This document shows, piece by piece, positions 1 through 8,175 of a DNA stretch of 64,000 nucleotides. Origin of the DNA: CAVVEQ01 sp963804865 (GTDB taxonomy: Bacteria; Chloroflexota; Anaerolineae; Anaerolineales; Anaerolineaceae); assembly GCA_963804865.1 (NCBI GenBank), contig CAWDSH010000001.1:124001-188000 (forward strand), read 5' to 3'. The translations under genes were made by a program, and so were the position numbers. Below the pieces are notes generated by a model that was not told the DNA's origin, made no database searches, and worked only from the letters and a program-made list of their open reading frames with translations. Numbering within the stretch: position 1 is the first letter of the stretch; each line of letters opens with the position of its first letter.

Positions 1-2
1 TG

Positions 3-176
3 GAATCAAGCATGATCAATAGCCTGATGTTGATTTTTATTGCAATCCTGGCCATTATATTCTTGGACGAGAAGTTGAATGGTTTGGATATCCTGGGATT
101 AACTTTAGCAGCCTCAGGTACGTTTTTGGTTCAATTAAGATACTTGCCAGGAGTTAATCAACAAACCGGTATTTAA
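3..176 (+). CDS. EamA/DMT-family permease, C-terminal fragment
   Basis: An open frame enters from the left edge and encodes 57 residues before its stop. It holds two hydrophobic stretches separated by a short charged turn (LDEKLNGLD), followed by G-rich helix text ending LVQLRYLPG. This is how the last two helices of EamA-type drug/metabolite transporters end. The family exports small metabolites across the cytoplasmic membrane; no substrate can be read. The 3' end overlaps the end of the convergent glycosyltransferase gene by 23 bases. The family call rests on a short tail and is moderate. Confidence 0.5.
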   Translation, partial: ESSMINSLMLIFIAILAIIFLDEKLNGLDILGLTLAASGTFLVQLRYLPGVNQQTGI

Positions 177-840
177 TCAATGTCCAGAGAGCTACAAAGG
201 CATCTCCCATTTTTATCTTTTTCCCCTCAGAATAATCACGTGGATTGAATGCGATTGGAACTTCGTATATTCTATATTTTCGTTTTAATACTTTCGCGGT
301 GAATTCCGGCTCAAAATCAAAGCGCCGTGCTTTAATATTAAGATCATTAAACTTCTCCCTGCGGAATACTTTATATCCAGTCTCCATATCACTCAGGATG
401 TTGTTATATAAAATATTTGTGAAAAAAGTCAGGATCTTATTAGCCACCATATTCCAAAAAAGGATTGGTCTTCTGGCGGCTCCCAAGAAACGGGAGCCAT
501 AGACGATATCTGCGATTCCTTCTTCGATGGGTTTTAACAATTTGGGAAATTCACGGGGATCGTATTCCAGGTCCGCATCCTGGATAATTACCACATCACC
601 CGAAGCGATTTTGATTCCCTGTGAAACCGCGGCGCCTTTCCCGAGGTTTTTTTGATGGGAGAATACTTTGATCTTCTTCGCATTTTTTTCCAGCTTTGTA
701 AGCAAAGACAATGTTCCATCGGTGGACCCATCATCGACGACGATGATCTCCGATGGAATATGAGAATCAGAAACACGCTTGATGATTTCTTCAATGGTTT
801 TCTTTTCATTGAAAACCGGGATCACAACGCTTACTTTCAT
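154..840 (-). CDS. GT2-family glycosyltransferase (dolichyl-phosphate mannosyltransferase-like)
   Basis: A 228-residue GT-A-fold transferase. The N-terminus (VSVVIPVFNE) is followed by the nucleotide-binding DDGSTD at residues 36-41, QDADLEYDP near 87-95 with the metal-binding aspartates, and GSRF. There are no C-terminal membrane spans, so it resembles the soluble DPM1-like members that transfer a sugar from a nucleotide sugar to a polyprenyl phosphate. The frame extends 13 codons upstream, but the ATG at 840 starts the conserved core and sits 6 bases after a perfect TATAAT, so it is preferred. There is no Shine-Dalgarno sequence, which points to leaderless expression. The exact acceptor is unknown. 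Confidence 0.85.
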   Translation of the reverse strand: MKVSVVIPVFNEKKTIEEIIKRVSDSHIPSEIIVVDDGSTDGTLSLLTKLEKNAKKIKVFSHQKNLGKGAAVSQGIKIASGDVVIIQDADLEYDPREFPKLLKPIEEGIADIVYGSRFLGAARRPILFWNMVANKILTFFTNILYNNILSDMETGYKVFRREKFNDLNIKARRFDFEPEFTAKVLKRKYRIYEVPIAFNPRDYSEGKKIKMGDAFVALWTLIKYRFVD

Positions 841-846
841 ACTGGT

Positions 847-875
847 ATTATAAGTGGAGGAAGAACTGCGGGCAA
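847..875 (-). promoter_or_regulatory. Sigma70-type promoter of the GT2 gene, likely leaderless
   Basis: On the minus strand a -35 TTGCCC (870-875) is separated by 17 bases from a perfect -10 TATAAT (847-852). Six bases then lead to the ATG at 840, so the expected transcription start falls on or next to the start codon. Confidence 0.6.
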
Positions 876-900
876 GCAAGAAAAAGCATATTTCGAATAA

Positions 901-909
901 TGCTATAAT
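901..909 (+). promoter_or_regulatory. Extended -10 promoter of the AAA+ ATPase gene
   Basis: TGCTATAAT fits the extended -10 consensus TGnTATAAT. No good -35 is visible. The predicted start near 916 leaves a leader of about 38 bases that carries a Shine-Dalgarno sequence before the ATG at 954. Confidence 0.5.
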
Positions 910-953
910 TTACTCTTAGAAGGAACACGACTTGTCGAATGACGGAGGAAACA

Positions 954-2294
954 ATGACAAGTAATCCCATAAAAAAGCACACTGCGCCTGTTGGCAGTGC
1001 AGCTGCTTCACCATTCCTGCCACCAGCTATTAATAAAATAGAGGATACTGGCTTATCACCACTCTGGCTGCAGGATCTTATTTTAAAGGTGATGTATTTT
1101 CAAGGTTATTTTACCGGTTTTAAAATTGCTGAGGAAATTGCTTTGCCTTTTGCAGGAGTTGTTGACCAGCTGCTTGAAGCGCTTAAGCGCGAGAAGCTGG
1201 TTGAGGTTCGTTCTTCTCAGATGGGACTGGGTGAAGGTGCATATCTTTATGCAATCACGGGGGCTGGTATTAGCCGGGCAAGGGAAGCTCTGGAACGAAG
1301 TCAATATGCTGGCCCTGCACCAGTGCCGGTTGCGGATTATAACGCGTCCATCCTAAAGCAAAGTCGAGGTCGTACCCAAACCAATCCGAGGATCATGCAG
1401 CAGGTGCTTTCTACTCTAACACTTGCTGAAAAGACATTTCATAAACTTGGACCAGCGGTAAATTCCGGGATGTCAATTTTTATTTACGGACCTCCTGGGA
1501 ATGGCAAGACCAGTGTTGCTCGAGCGGTTGGAAATCTGGTGTTATCACAAGCGATGTATATTCCTTATGCGATTTATGTCGACGGTCAGGTTATAAAGTT
1601 ATTTGATAATGTTAATCATGAAATTTCGGATGAAAGTGATGCGCCAGCAGCCTCCGCAACAGGGGTGCGAGCATCAAGGCGGGATACCCGTTGGATTAAG
1701 ATTAAACGACCGTTCATTGTCGCCGGTGGCGAACTAACCCTGGCAGGGCTTGACCTTGTCTTTGATGATGTAATGAAATTTTATGAAGCACCTTTTCAAT
1801 TGCGTGCAAACGGCGGGATCTTCTTAATCGATGACTTTGGCCGCCAGCAAGTTCGTCCGCGCGATTTGTTAAATCGGTGGATTGTACCCCTTGAGAACCG
1901 CATTGATTACCTGACTCTGCATACCGGACGAAAAATTGATGTTCCCTTCGATGTCCTGGTCATTTTCTCAACCAATTTGCCACCCAAGGATCTGGTGGAT
2001 GAAGCATTTCTGCGCCGATTAAGGCACAAAATCGAGATTACAGATCCTTCTTATGAAGATTATCGAGAGATCTTCCACCGTGTAGCTGGGACCAAAGGTG
2101 TCTCCTATAATGATCAGGGACTGGCGTATCTGCTACAGGAATGGTACGTAAAACCCAATCGAAAATTACGTGCTGTGCATCCCCGTGATCTTTGCGATCA
2201 GATCCTGGATATAGCCAAATATCTGGGCGTGGAGCCTGCGATGACCCGCGAGCTCCTGGACCGCGCAGCCGAATCTTATTTCGTCGAGTTGTAA
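954..2294 (+). CDS. AAA+ ATPase with N-terminal winged-helix-like domain
   Basis: 446 residues. Walker A GPPGNGKTS lies near residue 180, Walker B FLIDDFG near 290, sensor-1 FSTN near 340, and an arginine-finger candidate (AFLRRLRHK) follows. The first ~110 residues (LILKVMYFQGYFTGFKIAEE and on) look like a helix-turn-helix/winged-helix fold. A loop rich in D, S and A sits between Walker A and B (near residues 225-240). An earlier in-frame ATG exists at 939, but GGAGG at 944-948 is 5 bases before the ATG at 954, which decides the start. The remodelling target is unknown. It is followed 3 bases later by the GDPD gene and probably co-transcribed. The ATPase call is firm; the role is not. Confidence 0.85.
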   Translation: MTSNPIKKHTAPVGSAAASPFLPPAINKIEDTGLSPLWLQDLILKVMYFQGYFTGFKIAEEIALPFAGVVDQLLEALKREKLVEVRSSQMGLGEGAYLYAITGAGISRAREALERSQYAGPAPVPVADYNASILKQSRGRTQTNPRIMQQVLSTLTLAEKTFHKLGPAVNSGMSIFIYGPPGNGKTSVARAVGNLVLSQAMYIPYAIYVDGQVIKLFDNVNHEISDESDAPAASATGVRASRRDTRWIKIKRPFIVAGGELTLAGLDLVFDDVMKFYEAPFQLRANGGIFLIDDFGRQQVRPRDLLNRWIVPLENRIDYLTLHTGRKIDVPFDVLVIFSTNLPPKDLVDEAFLRRLRHKIEITDPSYEDYREIFHRVAGTKGVSYNDQGLAYLLQEWYVKPNRKLRAVHPRDLCDQILDIAKYLGVEPAMTRELLDRAAESYFVEL

Positions 2295-2297
2295 ATC

Positions 2298-3047
2298 ATG
2301 GATCATCAACAACAAAAACCCCTGATCATTGCCCACAGGGGCGCTTCGATGTATGCACCAGAGAACACATTGTCCGCGTTTAAATTGGCGTATGAACAAG
2401 GAGCTGATGGAATTGAATTAGATGCGAAATTAACCATCGATGGCGAAGTAGTGGTGATCCACGATCAAACATTGGAAAGGACAACAGGTTCACATGGGAG
2501 AATAATTGAAAAGACACTCAAGCAACTTAGAGTATTGGATGCGGGATCCCACTTTGCTGAAAAATTTCGCGGAGAAAAAATTCCCACACTCAATGAAGTG
2601 TTTGATCTACTTGGAAGGAAAATGTTGATTAACGTGGAATTGACAAGCTATGCATCACCCGGCGATGCACTTCCTGAAAAAGTCGCACAATTGATTCAGA
2701 AACATGACATCAACCACAACATACTTTTTTCGACTTTTCATCCAAAAATACTCCTTAGGATCAAACGATTACTACCGGATGTTCCGGCAGCTTTGCTGAC
2801 CGGGAATGGTTTCATTGGTTTTCTAGGGAGGTCTTTCATCGGTAGAATGCTGGCACCAGAACTTATCCATCCATTTTATACTTATGCCACACGGGACTTC
2901 ATCCGTCATCAACATGATATCCATCGAAAAGTAAATGTTTGGACGGTAAATTCCTCCCAGGATATCCAGAGATGTTTCACCGACCAGGTCGATGGGATCA
3001 TCACGGATGATCCACCAACTGCCATAAGAATCAGAGGTGGTAATTGA
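2298..3047 (+). CDS. Glycerophosphodiester phosphodiesterase
   Basis: 249 residues of the GDPD TIM-barrel family, which hydrolyses glycerophosphodiesters to glycerol-3-phosphate and an alcohol. HRGASMYAPENT near residues 12-23 gives the first catalytic His and Glu, IELDAKLT holds the metal ligands, and VVIHDQTLERTTG supplies the second catalytic His. The C-terminal strand VNVWTVNS and the end GIITDDP match the family. There is no signal peptide, so it is likely cytoplasmic (UgpQ-like). It starts 3 bases after the ATPase stop, which points to translational coupling, and no separate promoter is seen. Confidence 0.92.
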   Translation: MDHQQQKPLIIAHRGASMYAPENTLSAFKLAYEQGADGIELDAKLTIDGEVVVIHDQTLERTTGSHGRIIEKTLKQLRVLDAGSHFAEKFRGEKIPTLNEVFDLLGRKMLINVELTSYASPGDALPEKVAQLIQKHDINHNILFSTFHPKILLRIKRLLPDVPAALLTGNGFIGFLGRSFIGRMLAPELIHPFYTYATRDFIRHQHDIHRKVNVWTVNSSQDIQRCFTDQVDGIITDDPPTAIRIRGGN

Positions 3048-3493
3048 TCCTCCGAGAATATCTGGAACTAGCCAGAGACCGTTTATCCAGTCTTGTTTTT
3101 AATCCTATCCTAATTGAGGATAAGAATCTAATGCATCTCCATTTTTCTATGCATCTTCCAACTCCATTAATAGAATGATGTGATTGTTCGACCAAGTCTT
3201 GCTGATGGTCTTTCGGGAGCGCTCGAAGAATCTTTAGTTACATTCCCAATGGTGAAGCAGTTTTCGAAGATATCGTTTTCATCACCGAGACCGAAATCCG
3301 TAAGGTGATTGCTTATGCATGGTATTATCTTGGACAACGCGAAAAAGGTTCAGGGGTTGTCCATCTTGCAGCTATAATGACTGGTAGTGTAACTGGGTAT
3401 TCTCCTTGCTGTGTAATAATAGGTGATAATATTCACGAAGAGGTTTTTCTGGATATCCTGAACGAATATCCAAAAGAGTCAATTGCTATATGA
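3044..3493 (+). pseudogene. Decayed threonine dehydratase-like gene (internal deletion plus frameshift)
   Basis: Two relics of a PLP-dependent threonine/serine dehydratase remain. From a TTG at 3044 (GAGGTGG just upstream) a frame reads EYLELARDRLSSLVFNPIL, like the family N-terminus, and stops at about 3176. From 3177 another frame reads VRPSLADGLSGALEE and TFPMVKQ; the match then jumps by one base at the T run 3261-3264 into FEDIVFITETEIRK, GSGVVHLAAIMTGSV and IIGDNI. These match the family's ADG..G, DDIv.VsEeEI, EGaGAvalAAll and SGGNI blocks. The central catalytic part with the PLP lysine is absent, so this is a true remnant and not only a frameshift. The end overlaps the next ATG (ATGA). 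Confidence 0.6.
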
Positions 3494-6327
3494 AGTCTGA
3501 TTTGATTTCTAAAATAGTCCATCACTGTTCAGTGGTTTTACTTTTATTGATAACCACGATATTCCCATTGGATGTCGCTTTAGCCAAGAACACTCAAAAT
3601 GGAATCATCAAGGAGCAGGCAGTTCAAGCCATTGTAAATGGATTATCCCCTGAGGAAAAAGTCGGCCAGCTTTTTTTGGTGGGATTCTCTGGAAATCAAG
3701 TTACAACCGCGTCCAAGATTTTTGATTTGATAGTAAATCACCACATCGGTGGAGTAGTGTTACGGTCTAACAATGATAATTTCACGGGTCCTGATGGAAC
3801 CATTGAGTCAACTTATCAGCTTATCAGCACATTACAAAATGCAGCAAACACGAAAACAGAGAATATTGCCGGGGGAATTCCGTTGTCTAATCAGGAATCA
3901 ACATATATTCCGTTATTCGTCGGTATCTCGCAAGATGGCGATCTTGCGCCAAGTGATCAAATCATTACTGGCTTGACTTCCTTGCCTAATGAAATGGCTA
4001 TTGGAGCATCATGGAATCAAGAAAACGCATTTAAAGTCGGCACAGTCCTAGGTCAGGAACTCTCATCACTTGGATTTAATTTATTACTCGGTCCTTCTTT
4101 GGATGTCCTGGATGAAATAAGCATTACATCCGGGGGCGATCTGGGGACAAAGACATTTGGTGGTGATCCCTATTGGGTGGGCGCGCTTGGAAAATCCTAT
4201 ATTCGAGGTGTACATCAAGGAAGTCAATGGAGGATGCTGGTAATATCCAAGAATTTCCCGGGAAGAGGAGGTTCTGACCGACCACCAGAAGAGGAAGTGG
4301 CAACAGTGAGGAAGTCACTGGAACAATTAAAGCAAATCGAATTGGCGCCATTCTTTTCAGTCACAGGAAATACGAGTGATAACAATGAGATCACGGATGG
4401 ATTATTGCTTTCTCATATCCGATATCAAGGATTTCAAGGCAACATCCGAGCAACGACCAAACCAGTAAGTTTTGATGCCTCGGCTCTCGAGCAAATTTTA
4501 AATTTAGAGCCATTATCGATTTGGCGTTCCAATGGTGGAATCATGGTCACCGATAACTTGGGCAGCCAGGCTGTAAAACGTTTCTTTGATCCAAATGGAA
4601 ACTCGTTTGACGCCAGAACTGTGGCGAGCAGCGCATTTCTGGCTGGATCCGATCTACTTTATGTGGAAACCAATTTCATTGGCTCAGGTGATACGGATTC
4701 GTATGCCACTCTAATAAAAACACTGGATTATTTTTCCCAAAAATACAGGGAAGATCCGGTGTTTGCTGAGCGCGTTGATCAATCTGTAAGCCGACTTCTG
4801 ACATTAAAATATCGACTTTACCCTCGATTCGATCCAAGCGCAGTAATGCCCATGGAAGATGAAATGGTTACTGCGGGAACCTCTCAGCAAATAACATTCG
4901 ACGTCGCGCGGCAGGCTGCAACTTTGATCAGCCCGGATGCCGTGGATCTGAAAAATGTATTACCTCGACCTCCTGAAAATCGCGAAAGGATCATATTTTT
5001 TACAGATACTCTTACAGCCCAGCAATGCAAACAATGTGAGAGTCAAAGTATATTCAGTGTTGATGGTTTCCAAAATGCCGTCATCAAACTTTATGGACCT
5101 CAGGCCAGTGGTCAAGTAATTGGAAGTCATCTTTCCTCTTACACATTTTCTGCCCTGAATGCTTATTTAAATGATCCTGCTGGTAATCCGGATTTGGAGG
5201 GTAATCTCCAAAACGCGGATTGGGTGGTTTTCTCGATTCTAAATTTGGATCCAAAAAAACCCGAATCATATACGCTGGTTAAATTTATTAATTCCCGGGA
5301 AGATTTGATCCGGAACAAGAAAATCCTTGTATTTGCTTTTAATGCTCCTTATTATCTTGATGCTACTGATATTTCTAAAATTACCGCTTATTATTGCGTA
5401 TATAGCAAAGCGTCACCCTTCATCGATGTTGCTGCCAGGATATTATTTCAAGAACATTTTCCTACCGGTGCTTCACCAGTTTCAGTCCCCGGTAATGGAT
5501 ATGAGCTCATTGATGCAATGTCTCCGGATCCGGAACAGATAATTCAATTGACAATCGATTCCCCGGAAATCCCCATCAGCCCTGAAGCTTCTCCTCAACC
5601 CACCGAGATCCCCAGCTTTTACATCGGTGACAGCCTTCCATTGAGAGCCGGTCTGATCATCGATCACAATCATCATCCGGTCCCTGATGGAACTGTGGTG
5701 AAATTCATCATTACCACCAATGAGGGAGCTGGCAGTAGTCAGCAAATTGAAGCAACGACACAGGATGGAATTGCGAGAACCTCTTATCGGATCAGTAATC
5801 CAGGATTGATCCAAATTCGCGTGGTTAGTGAGCCTGCAACTATTTCCAATGTACTTCAGTTACAGGTCACAGAAGGGGAAGCAGCACAGATTACCGCGAT
5901 TGAACCCACCCTTCAACCCACATCAACGCCTCTCAGCTTGACGACTCAAACAGTGGAAGGTAAAAGCGAAGAAAACACAATAATTGGTGAATCGGTGCCC
6001 ACGGGATTCATTTCCTGGTTGATTTCATCTATTGTGATCTGGTTAGTTGCAGGATTATTTTATTGGTTTGGCAACCTTAGATATTCCCAACGGTGGGGTC
6101 TGCGTTGGGCTCTATGTGCTCTCTGCGGTGGATTAATTGCTTATTGTTTATGCGCATTAGATCTTCCAGGAATCGCTCAATGGATCGAGACAGGTGTTAT
6201 TTATATGGTTCCCGGAATTTCGGTTTTGGGGGCAGTAATTGGGTTTGGAATTGGTGTAATTTGGCAAAACGCTGAACAACGTGATATAGATTCAAAATCG
6301 CCAGTATTTCCTAACGTAAAAAAGTAA
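3490..6327 (+). CDS. GH3-like (NagZ-type) membrane protein with Ig-like domain, catalytic dyad altered
   Basis: 945 residues. An N-terminal hydrophobic segment (about 14-30) is a signal peptide or anchor. Residues about 50-460 follow the GH3 barrel of beta-N-acetylhexosaminidases: LSPEEKVGQLFLVGF, GGVVLRSNN, FNLLLGPSLDV and a nucleophile region GGIMVTDNLGS. The motif that is KHFPGHGDT in NagZ reads KNFPGRGGSD here, so the His of the His/Asp acid-base dyad is missing. A beta-rich region near 710-800 (PDGTVVKFIITTNEGAG) looks like a bacterial Ig-like domain. The C-terminus has three or four hydrophobic helices. It is probably a surface-anchored glycan-binding or altered hydrolase. Its last 17 bases overlap the convergent kinase gene. 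Confidence 0.8.
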   Translation: MKSDLISKIVHHCSVVLLLLITTIFPLDVALAKNTQNGIIKEQAVQAIVNGLSPEEKVGQLFLVGFSGNQVTTASKIFDLIVNHHIGGVVLRSNNDNFTGPDGTIESTYQLISTLQNAANTKTENIAGGIPLSNQESTYIPLFVGISQDGDLAPSDQIITGLTSLPNEMAIGASWNQENAFKVGTVLGQELSSLGFNLLLGPSLDVLDEISITSGGDLGTKTFGGDPYWVGALGKSYIRGVHQGSQWRMLVISKNFPGRGGSDRPPEEEVATVRKSLEQLKQIELAPFFSVTGNTSDNNEITDGLLLSHIRYQGFQGNIRATTKPVSFDASALEQILNLEPLSIWRSNGGIMVTDNLGSQAVKRFFDPNGNSFDARTVASSAFLAGSDLLYVETNFIGSGDTDSYATLIKTLDYFSQKYREDPVFAERVDQSVSRLLTLKYRLYPRFDPSAVMPMEDEMVTAGTSQQITFDVARQAATLISPDAVDLKNVLPRPPENRERIIFFTDTLTAQQCKQCESQSIFSVDGFQNAVIKLYGPQASGQVIGSHLSSYTFSALNAYLNDPAGNPDLEGNLQNADWVVFSILNLDPKKPESYTLVKFINSREDLIRNKKILVFAFNAPYYLDATDISKITAYYCVYSKASPFIDVAARILFQEHFPTGASPVSVPGNGYELIDAMSPDPEQIIQLTIDSPEIPISPEASPQPTEIPSFYIGDSLPLRAGLIIDHNHHPVPDGTVVKFIITTNEGAGSSQQIEATTQDGIARTSYRISNPGLIQIRVVSEPATISNVLQLQVTEGEAAQITAIEPTLQPTSTPLSLTTQTVEGKSEENTIIGESVPTGFISWLISSIVIWLVAGLFYWFGNLRYSQRWGLRWALCALCGGLIAYCLCALDLPGIAQWIETGVIYMVPGISVLGAVIGFGIGVIWQNAEQRDIDSKSPVFPNVKK

Positions 6328-7294
6328 ACACCAAGCTAAGGATCGTTAAAGTAATAACCAGTAAAATCATATTGCGCTCCAAGGGTAATTTTAGGAAGTC
6401 CTTGAGCGAATGTTGACGCTGGCGGGGGAGGGGGAATGGTGGAAGATCACCCAACAGGCTCTTTCTGAACTGCTCTATATTTTCCGGCCGATCATCGGGA
6501 TGTAATTCCATCGCCCACATAATGGCACGTTCTGTTTTAATGGAAATCCGGGGATTGATAGTACTGGGTACTTGAAAAATCTGGGGGTTAATAAATCTTT
6601 CTCTCGATTCCGCAGGTGGTTGATTGGTAAGAAGATGATATAAAGTCGCGCCAAAAGAATAAATATCAGATCGTGCGTCAGTATGGCCGCTATCACCGCC
6701 GTATTGCTCCAACGGAGTATAAATTGCGGTTCCCTGGCCTTGTAAAATGGTTATCGTCACCTCACCAGGAGCGAGGATCTTAACCAATCCAAAATCGACC
6801 AGCTTTACAAACCCAGTAGGGGTAAGTTTTAAATTACTTGGCTTTATATCCCTGTGCAGGATCGGTGGATTTTGGTTATGCAGGTAACTCAATGCATCTG
6901 CCAGTTGATTAGCCCAAAAAAGCACCTTGGTTTCTTCGAGAAAAGATTTTGCTTGCCTGGCTTCGAGCATCAATGTGCGTAGATCTTTCCCGGGGACAAA
7001 ATCCATAACAAGATAATCTTTTTCACCAATTGCGAAATAATCAGATACTTTGGGCAAATTGGGATGATCGAGGCGTGCTAATACAGTAGCCTCGCGCGAG
7101 AACTGATCTCTCGCCTGACGGGCGATCTCCCGGGTCAATGTTCGATCGTGTTCAACTTCCTTTAGCGCGCATTGACGGCCTTGCAAACGGGTATCATCTG
7201 CCAGGTAAATGCAACCCATACCACCCTGACCGATGATTCTCTTTATTTTATATCGGCCGCGCAATACTTCGCCAGCCTTTAGCGGTGCTGGCAT
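6311..7294 (-). CDS. Membrane-anchored Ser/Thr protein kinase (Pkn2/Hanks type)
   Basis: 327 residues. The glycine loop IGQGGMGCIYLADD, the ATP-binding lysine in ALKEVEHD, the catalytic loop LHRDIKPSNLKL, the DFG triplet in KLVDFGLVK and the P+1 region TPLEQYGG are all present, so it should be active. After the ~270-residue kinase domain comes a short proline/basic linker and a single C-terminal membrane helix (MILLVITLTILSLVFTF) with almost nothing outside, so it lacks a PASTA or other sensor. AAAGGA before the ATG at 7294 is a plausible ribosome site. The divergent FHA gene next door fits a phospho-threonine signalling pair, but that link is inferred. Confidence 0.92.
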   Translation of the reverse strand: MPAPLKAGEVLRGRYKIKRIIGQGGMGCIYLADDTRLQGRQCALKEVEHDRTLTREIARQARDQFSREATVLARLDHPNLPKVSDYFAIGEKDYLVMDFVPGKDLRTLMLEARQAKSFLEETKVLFWANQLADALSYLHNQNPPILHRDIKPSNLKLTPTGFVKLVDFGLVKILAPGEVTITILQGQGTAIYTPLEQYGGDSGHTDARSDIYSFGATLYHLLTNQPPAESRERFINPQIFQVPSTINPRISIKTERAIMWAMELHPDDRPENIEQFRKSLLGDLPPFPLPRQRQHSLKDFLKLPLERNMILLVITLTILSLVFTFLR

Positions 7295-7424
7295 ATTTGG
7301 TCCTTTTGAATATTGTTATTGTCAGCGGTTATTTTCAATCGGCGTTGAACCGCTTCTTGTTACACCTATCAACACGTAACCTTAAAAATGATTATACCTT
7401 TAAAGAATTCTTCAAATCAAATAA

Positions 7425-7433
7425 TGATAAAAT
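7425..7433 (+). promoter_or_regulatory. Extended -10 element upstream of the FHA gene
   Basis: TGATAAAAT fits TGnTATAAT with one mismatch. The start predicted near 7440 gives a ~27-base leader containing AGGAGAAGG. The -35 region is poor. Confidence 0.4.
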
Positions 7434-7466
7434 TAGTTAGTAGATAACCATTTTCAGGAGAAGGAA

Positions 7467-8132
7467 ATGGAAAGCGAGAGTTCAGCCCAACCCGTGTTGA
7501 TTGGTCAATCGGGTCCATTAAATGGACAACGATGGGCTCTCAATGATACTCTCCTGATAGGCCGGGATCCGGAATGCCAGATTGTTGTACCTGACCGGCA
7601 GGTCTCACGATTTCATGCCAGGATCAGCCATGCCAAGGATGGCGTGTTAATAGAAGATCTTGGCAGTAAGAATGGAACGTCATTAAATAACACCATCATC
7701 AGCGATCCAATTTATCTTCAGGATGGGGATTTTATTCATATAGCTCTGGTGCAGCAATTTGTATACTTGAGTTCTGATTCCACCCTCCCCATGGATTCTT
7801 CCTCAATGGTCGGCAGGGAAACGCGCTGTAAACTCTTTATCGATCACCGCTCACGCAGAGTGTGGATTGGGAAAACAGAAATTGTTCCTCCGCTATCGGT
7901 TCCGCAGTTCAAGTTGTTGGAATTGCTTTACGAACAACCCCAGAAGGTTGTCTCCAGGCAGGATCTTGTTTTGGTTGTGTGGGGAGAAGAAGAGGCCATT
8001 GGCGTCTCAGAACAGGCACTGGATGCCTTGATCAGGCGATTGAGAGATCGATTATCCGAAATCGATCCTGAGCACACCTACATCAATACCATCCGTGGGC
8101 ATGGAGTGCGATTGGATAATCCCCAAGAATAA
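7467..8132 (+). CDS. FHA domain plus winged-helix (OmpR-type) regulator
   Basis: 221 residues. Residues about 10-100 form an FHA phosphothreonine-binding domain: LIGRDPECQIVVPD, VSRFHARI and EDLGSKNGT carry the usual Arg, Ser, His and Asn positions. Residues about 125-215 match the OmpR/PhoB C-terminal DNA-binding fold (LSVPQFKLLELLYEQ, VSRQDLVLVVWG, IRRLRDRL, INTIRGHGVRL). There is no receiver domain, so control is probably by phospho-protein binding and not by a histidine kinase. The Ser/Thr kinase encoded divergently is the obvious candidate partner. AGGAGAAGG lies 6 bases before the ATG. Confidence 0.9.
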   Translation: MESESSAQPVLIGQSGPLNGQRWALNDTLLIGRDPECQIVVPDRQVSRFHARISHAKDGVLIEDLGSKNGTSLNNTIISDPIYLQDGDFIHIALVQQFVYLSSDSTLPMDSSSMVGRETRCKLFIDHRSRRVWIGKTEIVPPLSVPQFKLLELLYEQPQKVVSRQDLVLVVWGEEEAIGVSEQALDALIRRLRDRLSEIDPEHTYINTIRGHGVRLDNPQE

Positions 8133-8135
8133 TAT

Positions 8136-8175
8136 AAACCCCCGGTTATCCGGGGGTTTATTTTTTATTTTTTCA
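8136..8175 (+). terminator. Rho-independent terminator after the FHA gene
   Basis: A perfect 10-bp stem AAACCCCCGG / CCGGGGGTTT with a TTAT loop is followed by a long T-rich run. It lies between convergent genes, and the T run reaches into the end of the CpXC gene. Confidence 0.9.
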
